From assembly GCF_000826105.1 (NCBI RefSeq), contig NZ_CCYK01000007.1, positions 1,054,001-1,118,000 on the forward strand: DNA of 64,000 nt. The letters are read 5' to 3'. Both the position numbers and the translations under genes were made by a program. The notes beneath the pieces were generated by a model. That model ran no database searches. It was not told the DNA's origin and worked only from the letters and a program-made list of their open reading frames with translations. Below, one piece after another: positions 36,970 through 46,418 of the stretch (position 1 is its first letter; every line of letters starts with the position of its first letter). The stretch is from Pseudomonas massiliensis (GTDB lineage Bacteria; Pseudomonadota; Gammaproteobacteria; Pseudomonadales; Pseudomonadaceae).

Positions 36970-37352
36970 ATCTTTTAGATTTTGTTGATGGAAAGCACTT
37001 CCTTGAAAAGCTATTTCCTAATGGGCTGATTGAAAAGGTGGTAGTGCCGCAAGTCGATATCAATTCATTTGGATATACCACTATCAACGTGCATATCAGA
37101 CAAAAGCCCGCGATTTCTGTTGCAAAATGGGGGGTATGGGGTGAAGACTATGATACCATCGTCATAAAACTAAGTAGTTCAAATGTGACTAGGTGCACTG
37201 TGACCAACATCCAGAATGCGACTTATGCGGACATCAACCTAACTGATTATGGTGAAAGCCGGATATTAAGTCAGTGCGCGAAGTCATGGAGCTTGGAGTT
37301 GGAGTTTGAGTACTTTATATTTCAGCGATGCGAAATATATCTTGATAGTTAA
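36966..37352 (+). CDS. Imm50-like immunity protein for the Rhs tip
   Basis: A 128-aa, A+T-rich gene whose TTG start overlaps the rhs stop, giving MNLLDFVDGKHFLEKLFPNG. The pattern (short N-terminal helix, beta strand TTINVHIRQ, a conserved Trp in KWGVWGEDYDT, then alternating strands rich in Asn/Thr) resembles the Imm50 family of polymorphic-toxin immunity proteins, as does the gene at 38235. Its role would be to neutralise the nuclease tip in the cytosol. No earlier or better start is available. Family naming is from memory of the fold pattern and is moderate in confidence; the immunity role is strongly supported by position. Confidence 0.7.
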   Translation: MNLLDFVDGKHFLEKLFPNGLIEKVVVPQVDINSFGYTTINVHIRQKPAISVAKWGVWGEDYDTIVIKLSSSNVTRCTVTNIQNATYADINLTDYGESRILSQCAKSWSLELEFEYFIFQRCEIYLDS

Positions 37353-37387
37353 TCGGGAGGCCTTTTGCAATAGTTTTGCTCGCCGGT

Positions 37388-38231
37388 TGACAGCGACCCG
37401 CTAAACAACCTGACTACCCTGACGCCGGCCGACGGACGACAGCTTGGAACAGACCCCGCAAGGCCAGCAATTGTACTTCTACGAATCCGAGAGCTACGCC
37501 CCCATGCCCGAGTCCACAACCTGGAAGGCGAGGAGAAAAGACCTATTACTTCCACACCGACCCGATCGGCACCCCGCTGGAAATGACCGACGCCGAAGGC
37601 AGAATCGTCTGGCAAGCCACCTTCAAGGCCTGGGGTGGGCTGGACTCACTGGAGGTCGACGAGGTCGAGCAGAACCTGCGCTTCCAGGGCCAGTACTTCG
37701 ATCAGGAATCGGGGCTGCACTACAATACCTTCAGGTATTACGATCCGGGGGTGGGGCGGTTTACTACGCAGGATCCGATTGGATTGCTGGGTGGGGATAA
37801 TCTGTACCAGCAGTATGCGCCGAGCCCGGTGGGGTGGGTGGATCCGTGTGGGTGGGCCGGCTACGGGCCTGATAGAAAAACTAGCTATGAAGGCGTTAGC
37901 CGACGTGATGCGTTCAGGCAAGCTAAGAGAGATGCAGGGATACCTAATACCAACACCCAAGGAGCATAAGGCGGCCATTATTGCTGGATGGGAATCGTAA
38001 AAAAATCCTGGATAAAAAAGCACGCCCAATACAAACAAGAGAGTACGAATACATGCATGCTGAGAAGGGACTCATTTACATACAGGAACACAGCCTTGGT
38101 CATGTAAAAGCTGTATCCAAGCATGGCGCCGACCCTCATTTCAATGTTCGAGCATTGGACAAAATAACGGCGAAGTCCTGAATAATAGTTCTCTGTCCGG
38201 AACGCATGGTCACTATAATTTTGAGAATTGA
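37388..38231 (+). pseudogene. Displaced Rhs C-terminal module with two frameshifts
   Basis: An orphan Rhs tip. It begins with a fragment of the shell (DPLNNLTTLTPADGRQL, matching core around 35400), jumps to the shell end (about 37450-37850, close copy of 36190-36592) and runs through PVGWVDPCGW into a toxin of the same family as the main tip (SYEGVSRRDAFRQAKRDAGI is shared). The toxin frame breaks near 37945 (one extra base; the continuation reads HPRSIRRPLLLDGN) and again near 38163 (one A missing in an A-run; the continuation reads NNGEVLNNSSL). It ends GHYNFEN at the stop 38229-38231. There is no start, PAAR or chaperone, so it is silent unless recombined onto the main gene, and the present toxin is inactive. 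Confidence 0.85.
37547..37845 (+). repeat. Rhs core 3' segment, second copy of a direct repeat
   Basis: Second copy of the 295-bp Rhs shell-end segment at 36298-36592. It carries one extra CAG codon (YQQYAP instead of YQYAP) and DPCG in place of DPLG. Confidence 0.85.
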
Positions 38232-38234
38232 AAC

Positions 38235-38624
38235 ATGTGGTTTAAAGACGCTATCGGAAGAGAGAAAATAGATCATATGTTTGCTGGTAATTTTCCATTG
38301 GAAGATGTCCAGCTCGAGAGCTTGACTTTTCATGGTTCAAAAGACTTGCGGTTACAATTTTTGTGCAAAAATATTCCGGGTGTAGTGCCCGATAAGTGGA
38401 GGCGGCAAAGGTATAACGCGATAAGCTTGACCTTTAGTATGATCAATATATATTCCTTGAATATACAAGGCGGCGAAATAGGCTTTGTTTGTGCTCCGCG
38501 CCTGAGCACCTGTTCTGAAAAATCAGTTTTAAATATCGAAAATTGTAACTTTAAGTTGGATTGCGAATCAAGATTCTTGGTTGTAGAGGGATTTACTCCA
38601 TATATAGATGAAAGATGGGGCTGA
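38235..38624 (+). CDS. Orphan Imm50-like immunity protein
   Basis: A 129-aa low-G+C gene starting three bases after the stop of the displaced toxin module. It begins MWFKDAIGREKIDHMF and contains PDKWRRQRYNAISLTFSM, the Pro...Trp...Asn pattern I associate with Imm50. It is an intact reading frame although its toxin is frameshifted, which fits selection to keep immunity against siblings that still carry the toxin. It is diverged from the immunity gene at 36966, as expected for proteins specific to different tips. No membrane segment or signal peptide is present, so it should act in the cytosol. Confidence 0.7.
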   Translation: MWFKDAIGREKIDHMFAGNFPLEDVQLESLTFHGSKDLRLQFLCKNIPGVVPDKWRRQRYNAISLTFSMINIYSLNIQGGEIGFVCAPRLSTCSEKSVLNIENCNFKLDCESRFLVVEGFTPYIDERWG

Positions 38625-38724
38625 GTCTACTTCTCTGCATGGGAGAGGCGATGCTGCAATAATGGCACTTTGTATAATTGTCTGAATGATTTATCACGTG
38701 GCAATCTGATAAAGTGGGTGGTGG

Positions 38725-38960
38725 ATTTGGATCGAGTTGACAAAATGGAAAGTGAAGAGCAAGAGTCTTACTACTTCCACACCGACCCGATCAGTACCCG
38801 GCTGAAATTGAGCGACGCCAAAGGCAGAATCGTCTGGCAAGCCAGCTTCAAGGCCTGGGTGGCGTGGATTCATTGGACGTCGACGAGGGGAGCAGAATCG
38901 GCGCGGCCAGGCGCAGTACAGCCGGGGCTTGGACTGGGGCAGCCCGGACACATGAGATAC
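38725..38960 (+). pseudogene. Third Rhs core fragment, decayed
   Basis: A frame reading LDRVDKMESEEQ, then SYYFHTDPISTRLKLSDAKG and IVWQASFKAW matches the Rhs shell around 36255-36390 (LARVDNLEGQ, YYFHTDPIG, EGRIVWQATFKAW). One base is missing after 'aaggcctgg'; the next frame continues MDSLDVDEG and then drifts away without a tip. The preceding 100 bp are A+T-rich and contain nothing recognisable. Together with the previous module it shows repeated Rhs tip turnover at this site. The neighbouring metallopeptidase frame is open through this fragment, which is not part of that gene. Confidence 0.7.
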
Positions 38961-38992
38961 ACTCGGGCTGCCTCCTCAAACATGCTGTCGCC

Positions 38993-39487
38993 ATGCCCCC
39001 ACTCAAATACCTGCAAGCCTATCCCGCCGACCTGCAAACCCGGGTGCGCCAGATGATCGAGCAGCAGCGCCTGGGCGACTATCTGCAGCAGCGCTACCTG
39101 GAGCGGCACGCGGTGCAAAGCGACAAGGCGCTGTATGGCTATGTGCTGGACATCAAGCAGGAATATCTGCGCAACGCACCCAGCCCCGACAAGGTGCTGT
39201 TCGACAACCGGCTCGACCTTACCCACCGCGCGCTTGGGCTGAACACCGCCATTTCCCGCGTCCAGGGCGGGAAGCTCAAGGCCAAGAAAGAGATTCGCGT
39301 CGCTTCGTTGTTCAAGGAAGCCGCGCCGCAGTTTCTGCGGATGATCGTGGTGCACGAGTTGGCGCACCTGAAGGAAACCGATCACAACAAAGCGTTCTAC
39401 CAGCTCTGCGAGCATATGCAGCCCGGCTACCACCAGCTGGAATTCGACCTGCGGGTCTACCTCACCTGGCGCGACCTCGCCGCCTGA
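38993..39487 (+). CDS. YgjP-type metal-dependent hydrolase (DUF45/M48-like)
   Basis: A 164-aa cytosolic protein of the YgjP/WLM-like zincin group. The HELAH motif in VVHELAHLKETDH has two His and a catalytic Glu, with a further His in ETDHNKAF as probable third ligand, and the usual GYHQLEFDLRVYL end. The start at 38993 (MPPLKYLQAY) is preferred, because the open frame upstream reads through Rhs debris. Its physiological substrate is unknown. It marks the right border of the effector island; base composition from here on is typical of the core genome. The winged-helix gene that follows starts 14 bp later. Confidence 0.8.
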   Translation: MPPLKYLQAYPADLQTRVRQMIEQQRLGDYLQQRYLERHAVQSDKALYGYVLDIKQEYLRNAPSPDKVLFDNRLDLTHRALGLNTAISRVQGGKLKAKKEIRVASLFKEAAPQFLRMIVVHELAHLKETDHNKAFYQLCEHMQPGYHQLEFDLRVYLTWRDLAA

Positions 39488-39501
39488 CCGGAAATCACCC
39501 C

Positions 39502-39798
39502 ATGGATGTCAGCAAGACCCGCAGCAGTTTCTACCGGCGCCTATACGTGGCCTACCTGATCGACAGCGGCCTGGCCGGCAGCATTCCTGCCTTGACCGAG
39601 CTGACCGGCATGCCAAGGCGCACCGCCCAGGACACCCTGGCCGCGCTGGCAGAGCTGGATATCCTGTGCGAGTTCGAACAGGCCGAGGGCGAGCGTAACC
39701 ATATCGGTTGCTACCGGATTCGGGATTGGGGCGCGATCGACCGTGGCTGGGTCGAACGCAATCTGCCGCGGCTCAAGGAGGTGCTGGGGTATCCCTGA
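39502..39798 (+). CDS. Winged helix-turn-helix protein
   Basis: A 98-aa protein. Residues about 20-60 form a helix-turn-helix (SIPALTELTGMPRRTAQDTLAALAEL split over two helices, the second being the likely recognition helix), followed by a beta-wing segment (GCYRIRDWGAI) and a C-terminal helix. It resembles small uncharacterised winged-helix proteins that are conserved in Pseudomonas beside the YgjP gene. No effector-binding domain is present. It is co-directional with the metallopeptidase, 14 bp after it, and converges with the glycosylase gene. Target genes are unknown. Confidence 0.65.
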   Translation: MDVSKTRSSFYRRLYVAYLIDSGLAGSIPALTELTGMPRRTAQDTLAALAELDILCEFEQAEGERNHIGCYRIRDWGAIDRGWVERNLPRLKEVLGYP

Positions 39799-39828
39799 TC
39801 ATGCCACGGCGTGGATCACCGCCGGGGC

Positions 39829-40500
39829 TCAATGATTCGCCGTATGCGCCAGCATCACCGAAAGCTGACACAGCGGCCGCCCGCTCTGGGCGCGCCAGGT
39901 GTTGAACGCTTCCTGTACCGCCGTCAGGTCTCGCTGGCTGGTGGGCACGCGGTCCACGATCTTCTGCGCGTTGAGCGCGGCTACTACGTCCTGAGTGGGG
40001 ATGAAGGTGTCCTTGCCGACCATCCGCAGGAAGCGAGGCGCGGACAGCCCGCCGAGCTGGTTGCCGTGGCGGGTGAGGTAGCGCCATAGCCCGGTGATGT
40101 TCTCCACGGGCCAATGGGCGATGAAATGCCCGAAGCTGCCATGCTCCTGGGCCACGTCCAGGAGCATCTGGGCGTTGATGGGCACGCTGCGCAGCTTGCC
40201 CAGATGGCGAATGATGCGGGTGTCCTGCATCAGCCGCTCCAGATGCTCGCCGCCCATCAGCACCACCTTTTCCGGAACGAACCCGAAGAACACCGCTTCG
40301 AACGCGGGCCACTTGGCGTCGACCAGGCTGTGCTTGAGCCCGGCGCGGAAGATGCGCAACGCCAGCAGCGACAGGTAGCGGTCGTCTGCCAGGGCTTCGA
40401 GGGCCTGGGGGCTTTGCGGTTGTGGCAGGCGCGCCTCCAGCGCGGCGGCGGAGCCGAAGCGGTTCAGGCAATGCTCATGCAACCATTGGTAATCACGCAT
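39829..40500 (-). CDS. DNA-3-methyladenine glycosylase I-like protein
   Basis: A 223-aa protein of the Tag/AlkA-type helix-hairpin-helix base-excision family. Segments that match Tag are the AVFFGFVPEKV region in place of WxxVLxxR, DTRIIRHLGKLRSVPINAQ (Tag has DxGIIRxxxKIxAxxxNA), GSFGHFIAHWP and a late PRFLRMVGKDTFIPTQDVV segment. The usual N-terminal zinc-binding Cys of enterobacterial Tag is absent, so this is a divergent member and its substrate (3-methyladenine) is assumed. It lies 3' of convergent genes and starts just before the stop of wrbA, so it is probably co-transcribed with wrbA and the arsC-like gene. Confidence 0.7.
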   Translation of the reverse strand: MRDYQWLHEHCLNRFGSAAALEARLPQPQSPQALEALADDRYLSLLALRIFRAGLKHSLVDAKWPAFEAVFFGFVPEKVVLMGGEHLERLMQDTRIIRHLGKLRSVPINAQMLLDVAQEHGSFGHFIAHWPVENITGLWRYLTRHGNQLGGLSAPRFLRMVGKDTFIPTQDVVAALNAQKIVDRVPTSQRDLTAVQEAFNTWRAQSGRPLCQLSVMLAHTANH

Positions 40501-41465
<965 letters not shown>

Positions 41466-41531
41466 GGGGGTCGCCTGTGCTATCGAGTGGCGGCTATTCT
41501 ACCCGCCTCACCGCGGATGACGAGGACGGCA

Positions 41532-41999
41532 ATGCTTCGATATGGCAAGAGAGCGCTCTGGGCTGGCCTGTTGGCCTTGGCCCTCGGTGGCTGTGGCCAA
41601 GACCTGGGGGTGGACCACCGGGGCCAGCCGGTCACCGCCAAGGGGTTGGACGGGCAGTGGCTGGTGCTCAACTACTGGGCCACCTGGTGCGGCCCTTGCC
41701 GCCGCGAAATTCCAGAGCTCAATGGCCTGGCCAGGGACATGACCAGCCGGGGCGTGCAGGTGCTCGGCGTCAACTTCGACCAACTGCACGGGGTTGAGCT
41801 GGTACAAGCGGTAGACAGCATGGGCATCAGCTACCGGGTGCTGGACCAGGACCCGGCCGAAACCCTGGGCTTGCCTTCGGCGGAAGGCTTGCCGGTCACC
41901 TTCATCCTTGACCCCAGGCACGAGGTGAAGGCAACCCTGCTCGGTGAACAGACCGCGGCCAGCCTCAGGGAGCGTCTCCAGGGGTTGGGTGCGCTGTAG
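41532..41999 (+). CDS. TlpA-like thioredoxin-fold lipoprotein
   Basis: A 155-aa periplasmic lipoprotein. A hydrophobic signal of 20 residues ends in the lipobox LALGGC with Cys21 as the lipidation site. The thioredoxin active site is WATWCGPC with C53 and C56. The rest follows the TlpA/ResA fold (GVNFDQ, then LPSAEGLPVTFILD with the conserved cis-Pro before Val-Thr). It probably reduces periplasmic disulfides, for example in cytochrome c assembly or stress repair; the partner is unknown. The start at 41532 is chosen from the signal peptide; the upstream codons are not hydrophobic. Confidence 0.8.
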   Translation: MLRYGKRALWAGLLALALGGCGQDLGVDHRGQPVTAKGLDGQWLVLNYWATWCGPCRREIPELNGLARDMTSRGVQVLGVNFDQLHGVELVQAVDSMGISYRVLDQDPAETLGLPSAEGLPVTFILDPRHEVKATLLGEQTAASLRERLQGLGAL

Positions 42000-42000
42000 A

Positions 42001-42150
42001 GCTACCTCCACCGTGGGACCCAGCGTCAGCTGGGGAAGAAGCTTGTGAGCTGCACCCGGGATTCGGCAGCTGCGCTACCTCCCACGGTGGGATTCAGCAC
42101 CAACTGGGGAAGGCGCTTCTGAGCTGCACCCCAGCCTTCGGCAGCTGCGC
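42001..42150. repeat. Tandem REP-like repeat, about 2.1 copies of 74 bp
   Basis: Units starting GCTACCTCC at 42001 and 42074 and a partial unit at 42149. Each carries TGGGA-CAGC-CAGCTGGGGA-type sequence (42014-42036, 42088-42110), then GAGCTGCACCC and TTCGGCAGCTGC. The 23-bp core matches the element at 1057-1079. It fills the gap between two convergent genes. Confidence 0.7.
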
Positions 42151-42162
42151 TACTTCCTACGC

Positions 42163-42591
42163 TTATGCCACGCATGCCGGGCAGCGATGCCCGTCACCCT
42201 TGGCGCCCCAGCCCAGTTCGGCGATACGCGCCGAGGCGGCTGGTTGCAGGGCGGCTTCGCCCAGGCTGGCGTCCACCGCGAACTCGAAGTTCATGGCCTT
42301 GCCGCACTGGTCGCAGGTGACGTCCCAACGATGGATGGCCAGTTCCTTGAACACCGGGCCACGCGCCACGGCGGTCCATTGGCCGATGGGGTTGATCAGG
42401 TGACGAACCTTTTCCACGGTCAGGCGCATGCTCAGGGTCTGGCTGCCCTTGAGGGTCACCAGCAGCACGTCGTCGGCGCGGATGGCGCCGCCATTGCCCG
42501 TCACTTGATAGCGCCCAGGCGAAAGGGCCTTGCACTCGATCAGGGTGTGCTGGGGCGTGAGCAGGCTGTAGCGGAAATCGTGTTCGACCAT
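42163..42591 (-). CDS. Conserved hypothetical protein with paired CxxC motifs
   Basis: A 142-aa protein of unknown function. It contains two zinc-ribbon-like pairs, CDQC (about 96-99) and a terminal CPAC (138-141), spaced so they could share a metal. The N-terminal part looks like a beta-rich domain (HTLIECKALSPGRYQVTG, ADDVLLVTLKGSQTLSMRL). There is no signal peptide or membrane helix. The start at 42591 has GGAGG five bases upstream. It follows gacS on the same strand (72 bp after its stop), which could mean a shared transcript, but no functional link is known. Confidence 0.7.
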   Translation of the reverse strand: MVEHDFRYSLLTPQHTLIECKALSPGRYQVTGNGGAIRADDVLLVTLKGSQTLSMRLTVEKVRHLINPIGQWTAVARGPVFKELAIHRWDVTCDQCGKAMNFEFAVDASLGEAALQPAASARIAELGWGAKGDGHRCPACVA

Positions 42592-42662
42592 AGGGCCTCC
42601 GGAAAAGGGCGCGCATGATAGCACGCCCGCGCAGCTGCCCGGCGGCGCCGTCAATCGCCTGC

Positions 42663-45422
42663 CTAGGCGCTGAGTCGCGCCTGCTCGGCCAAGCGAACGA
42701 TCGCCTGGTCCAACTCGTCCAGGGCGGCCTGGCTTGCCGGGTCGCCTTGCTTGAGCAGGGTTTCGCTGCGCTGACAGGCCCCGCGCAACTGGGGTACACC
42801 GCAGTATCGGGTCGCGCCATGCAGCCGGTGGATGCGCTCTATCAGGGCCTCGCTATCCTCGGCTTCGCGGGCCGCCTGGATGGCCTGGCGGTCTTCATCC
42901 AGGCCGGCCAGGAGCATGGCGAGCATGTCGGTGGCCAGGTCCTGCTTGCCGGCGGCCAGGCGCAGGCCTTCTTCAAGGTCCAGCACCTGCTCGCCGCTCT
43001 CGCCGCTCACCCATTCGCTGGCGCGCTCAGCCGGGGGGCCACCCAGGGTCAGCCCGGTCCACTTGAGCACTACCTGGGCCAACTGGCGTTCGCTGATCGG
43101 TTTGGTCAGGTAATCGTCCATGCCACTGTGAAGCAGGGCGCGCTTTTCGTTGGCCATGGCGTGGGCAGTGAGGGCCACCACCGGCAAGGGCGCCCCGGGG
43201 CGCCCGGCTTCCCAGGCACGCAGCCGCTCGGTGGTTTCGCGGCCATCCATGCCCGGCATCTGCACGTCCATCAGTACCAGATCCAGCGCTTGCTCGCGTA
43301 CCGCCTGCAGGGCAGCCTCGCCACTGTCCACGGCTTCCACCGTGGCGCCCATGTCCTCGAGCAGGGTCTGTACCAGCAAGAGGTTGGCGGGGTTGTCATC
43401 CACGCAGAGGATGCGCGGCGAGCGCACCGAGGGCGCTTCATCGGGCGCGGGCAGCCCACGCTGCGGGCTGATCAGCTCGCTCAGCACCCGGCGCAGGGTG
43501 CGGTTGCAGGCCGGCTTGGCCTGGAGCTGGTTGTGCGGGTTCGGCACTACGTCGTGATAGGCCGTCTGCTCGGTGGTAGGGCAGAGCACCACCGGATGAC
43601 AACCCTGTTGCTGTAGCTCGCGCAAGCGCGGGCCAAGCCTTTCCGGGGCGATCTGTTGCAGCGTCAGGCCCAGCACCGCCAGTTCGATGGGCTGCCCGGC
43701 GAGGCGAGAGGCCGCCACCGCTTCGGTGAGGCGTTCAAGCGAGGCAAAGGGCAGCACCCTGAGGCCCAGATCCTGCAGTTGATGATCCAGGGCCTGCCGG
43801 GCCAGCTCGTGCTGCTCCAGCAAGGCCACAGGCCGGCCCAGCAGGGGCGGCGCGGGATGATCTTCGATGTCGTCGCGGGCGCGGGGCAGGGTAAGGCTGA
43901 TCCAGAACGTGCTGCCTTCGCCCGGCGTGCTGTCCACGCCGATTTCCCCGCCCATCTGCTCCACCAGGCGCTTGGAAATCACCAGCCCCAGGCCGGTACC
44001 GCCAGGTTGCCGGGACAGGGAGTTGTCCGCCTGGCTGAACGCCTGGAACAGCGCACGCACGTCTTCGTTTGACAGCCCGATCCCCGTGTCCTGCACGCTG
44101 ATCCGTAGCTGCGCCTTCTCTTCGTCTTCGTCGTCCTCCTCCAGCATGGCCCGCGCGACTATGGTGCCGTCCCGGGTGAACTTGATCGCATTGCTCACCA
44201 GGTTGGTGAGGATCTGCTTGAGCCGAAGTGGGTCGCCCACTAGGGCCACCGGGGTATCTCGATAGACCAGGCTGACCAGCTCCAGGTCCTTGGCGTGGGC
44301 CGCGGGGGCGAGAATGGTGAGGGTGTCTTGCAGCAGGTCGCGCAGGTTGAAGGGAATGCTGTCGAGCACCAGCTTGCCCGCTTCGATCTTGGAGAAATCC
44401 AGGATCTCGTTGATGATCGCCAGCAGGTTGTCCGCCGACTTTTCGATGGTGCCCAGGTAATCGAGCTGTCGCGGCGTGAGCTCGCTTTTCTGCAGCAGGT
44501 GGGTGAAGCCCAGGATGCCATTGAGCGGAGTGCGGATCTCATGGCTCATGTTGGCAAGGAACTCGGACTTGATCCGGCTGGCTTCCAGGGCCTCCTTGCG
44601 CGCCAGGTCCAGCTCGATGTTCTGAATCTCGATGGTCTCCAGGTTTTGCCGAACGTCCTCGGTGGCCTGGTCGATGCTGTGCTGGAGCTCCTCGTGGGCT
44701 TCTTCCAGGGATTGCGCCATGCGGTTGATCCCGGCCGCCAGCTCGTCCAGTTCATGGTTGCCCAGGGTGGGCAGGCGGTAATCCAGGCGGCCTTCCTTGA
44801 TCCGGGCCACGGCGAGCTTGATATGGCCCAGGGGCGCGCTGATGCCGCGGCCCAGTTGCATGGCCAGGAAGAGCGTAACCACCAGGCCTGCAGCGATGAG
44901 CACCAGACTGGCGAACAGCATGCGGTAGCCACGCAGCAAGGTATTGGCATGGGACAGCTCGATTTCCACCCAGCCCAGCAGGCGATCGCCCTCGGTCGGC
45001 ACTGGCTGGCCCACAAGATCGCGGTCGCGACCGAAGACCGGCTGTAGGTAGCGTGTGGCATCGCTGCCGCTACGCTGGGTCAGTTTGTCGGCCTTGGTGC
45101 TCGGTACCGGGTTGAGCATGCTGGGGCCAGCGTGGGCCAGCATTCCACGCTCGGCGTCGAGCAGGCTCACGCTGCGCACGTCCGGTTGTTCCAGTGCCTG
45201 TGCCGCGGCCCGCTCCAGCCGCTCGGTATCACGCTCGGCCAGGGCCGGCGCCACCAGCAGGGCCAGCTGGCCCGACAGCATTTCCCCACGGTCGAGCAAC
45301 TGGCCACGCAGTTCGTTCTGCTGCACCCAGGTGAAATAGCCGCCCAACAGCAGCGCCAGCAAGCTGGCCGGCAGCATGGTCAGCAGAATCACCCGCCCTT
45401 TGATTCCCAGTTTCCTCAACAC
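42663..45422 (-). CDS. gacS: Hybrid sensor histidine kinase GacS
   Basis: Global regulator kinase that, through GacA and the Rsm small RNAs, controls secondary metabolism, biofilm and T6SS in Pseudomonas. The 919-aa tripartite protein has a membrane helix (about 12-30), a periplasmic loop, a second helix (about 168-190), HAMP, a coiled coil, a kinase core with the phosphoacceptor H294 in SHEIRTPLNG and the G2 box GGTGLGLVISKRL, a receiver domain with D719 in MDVQMPGMDG, and a C-terminal HPt domain with His at about 868 in RLHGATRYC. H294 is the position reported for GacS phosphorylation. All phosphorelay residues are present, so the kinase should be functional. Confidence 0.95.
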   Translation of the reverse strand: MLRKLGIKGRVILLTMLPASLLALLLGGYFTWVQQNELRGQLLDRGEMLSGQLALLVAPALAERDTERLERAAAQALEQPDVRSVSLLDAERGMLAHAGPSMLNPVPSTKADKLTQRSGSDATRYLQPVFGRDRDLVGQPVPTEGDRLLGWVEIELSHANTLLRGYRMLFASLVLIAAGLVVTLFLAMQLGRGISAPLGHIKLAVARIKEGRLDYRLPTLGNHELDELAAGINRMAQSLEEAHEELQHSIDQATEDVRQNLETIEIQNIELDLARKEALEASRIKSEFLANMSHEIRTPLNGILGFTHLLQKSELTPRQLDYLGTIEKSADNLLAIINEILDFSKIEAGKLVLDSIPFNLRDLLQDTLTILAPAAHAKDLELVSLVYRDTPVALVGDPLRLKQILTNLVSNAIKFTRDGTIVARAMLEEDDEDEEKAQLRISVQDTGIGLSNEDVRALFQAFSQADNSLSRQPGGTGLGLVISKRLVEQMGGEIGVDSTPGEGSTFWISLTLPRARDDIEDHPAPPLLGRPVALLEQHELARQALDHQLQDLGLRVLPFASLERLTEAVAASRLAGQPIELAVLGLTLQQIAPERLGPRLRELQQQGCHPVVLCPTTEQTAYHDVVPNPHNQLQAKPACNRTLRRVLSELISPQRGLPAPDEAPSVRSPRILCVDDNPANLLLVQTLLEDMGATVEAVDSGEAALQAVREQALDLVLMDVQMPGMDGRETTERLRAWEAGRPGAPLPVVALTAHAMANEKRALLHSGMDDYLTKPISERQLAQVVLKWTGLTLGGPPAERASEWVSGESGEQVLDLEEGLRLAAGKQDLATDMLAMLLAGLDEDRQAIQAAREAEDSEALIERIHRLHGATRYCGVPQLRGACQRSETLLKQGDPASQAALDELDQAIVRLAEQARLSA

Positions 45423-45680
45423 GCCCGCCCCTCGAATGCCCTAGGCCCATCTGTATGATCTGGCGCACCATACCTTGCCGACGTAACCTGCGCATCCCTC
45501 GCTTGCGCCGCTACATCAACGCGTACAGCAGCAGCGTGTTGACCACCAGCATGGCCCAGGCGCTGATCGCCGAAGAGGGCGCTTAAGCTTTTCTTATCGC
45601 CCCCAGCGGCTTTTTCTGAGTTGACCGGCCGCCACGCAGGCTTCTACCTTGGCCAGATGTCCTGTCGGCTGGAGCGGCCC

Positions 45681-46418
45681 ATGATTCTTCTCAACTGCGA
45701 CATCGGCGAAAGCTACGGTGCCTGGACCATGGGCCTGGACGCTGAGATCATGCCCTTGATCGACTGCGCCAACATCGCCTGTGGCTACCATGCCGGCGAC
45801 CCGCCGACCATGCGCCGCACCGTGGCCCTGGCAGCGCGTCACGGGGTGCGCATCGGGGCGCATCCGGCCTATCCGGACCTGGTCGGCTTCGGTCGCCGCT
45901 CCATGGCCTGCTCGGCGGAGGAGGTGGAAAGCCTGCTGCATTACCAGATAGGCGCCCTGCAGGCGTTCTGCGCCCTGGAAGGGACCCAGGTAGCGTACGT
46001 CAAGCCCCACGGCGCACTGTACAACGACATGATGACCCAGCCGGCGCTACTGGCTTCGGTGATGCGTGCCGTGGCGGCCCACAAGGTGCCCCTGGTGCTG
46101 TTGGCCATGCGTGACAACAGCGCTCAGCGCGCCCTGGCGGCTGAGTTCGGGGTGAGCCTATGGTTCGAAAGCTTCGCCGACCGGGCATACGAGGCCGATG
46201 GCCAGTTGGTATCCCGGCGTGTGCCCGGGGCCGTGCATGAAAGCACCGATGCCGTGGTGGCTCAGGCACTGGCCCTTGCCAGGGGCCAAGCCTTGGTGGC
46301 CCGTGATGGCAGCCCCTTGCAGCTGCACAGCGATACCCTGTGCGTGCATGGAGACAACGCCGCTTCGGTGGCCGCGGTGCGCCGCATCCGGCAGGCCCTC
46401 GAGGCGGCACGGTCATGA
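45681..46418 (+). CDS. pxpA: 5-oxoprolinase subunit PxpA (LamB/YcsF)
   Basis: Subunit A of the ATP-dependent 5-oxoprolinase PxpABC that opens pyroglutamate to glutamate. The 245-aa protein has the family start [12 protein letters not shown] and the conserved [21 protein letters not shown] and [10 protein letters not shown] motifs, which line the active site. The start at 45681 matches the family N-terminus. It is the first gene of a compact operon: the pxpB start overlaps its stop. The 258 bp upstream hold no intact gene; a short antisense frame at 45511-45585 may be a remnant. Confidence 0.93.
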   Translation: MILLNCDIGESYGAWTMGLDAEIMPLIDCANIACGYHAGDPPTMRRTVALAARHGVRIGAHPAYPDLVGFGRRSMACSAEEVESLLHYQIGALQAFCALEGTQVAYVKPHGALYNDMMTQPALLASVMRAVAAHKVPLVLLAMRDNSAQRALAAEFGVSLWFESFADRAYEADGQLVSRRVPGAVHESTDAVVAQALALARGQALVARDGSPLQLHSDTLCVHGDNAASVAAVRRIRQALEAARS

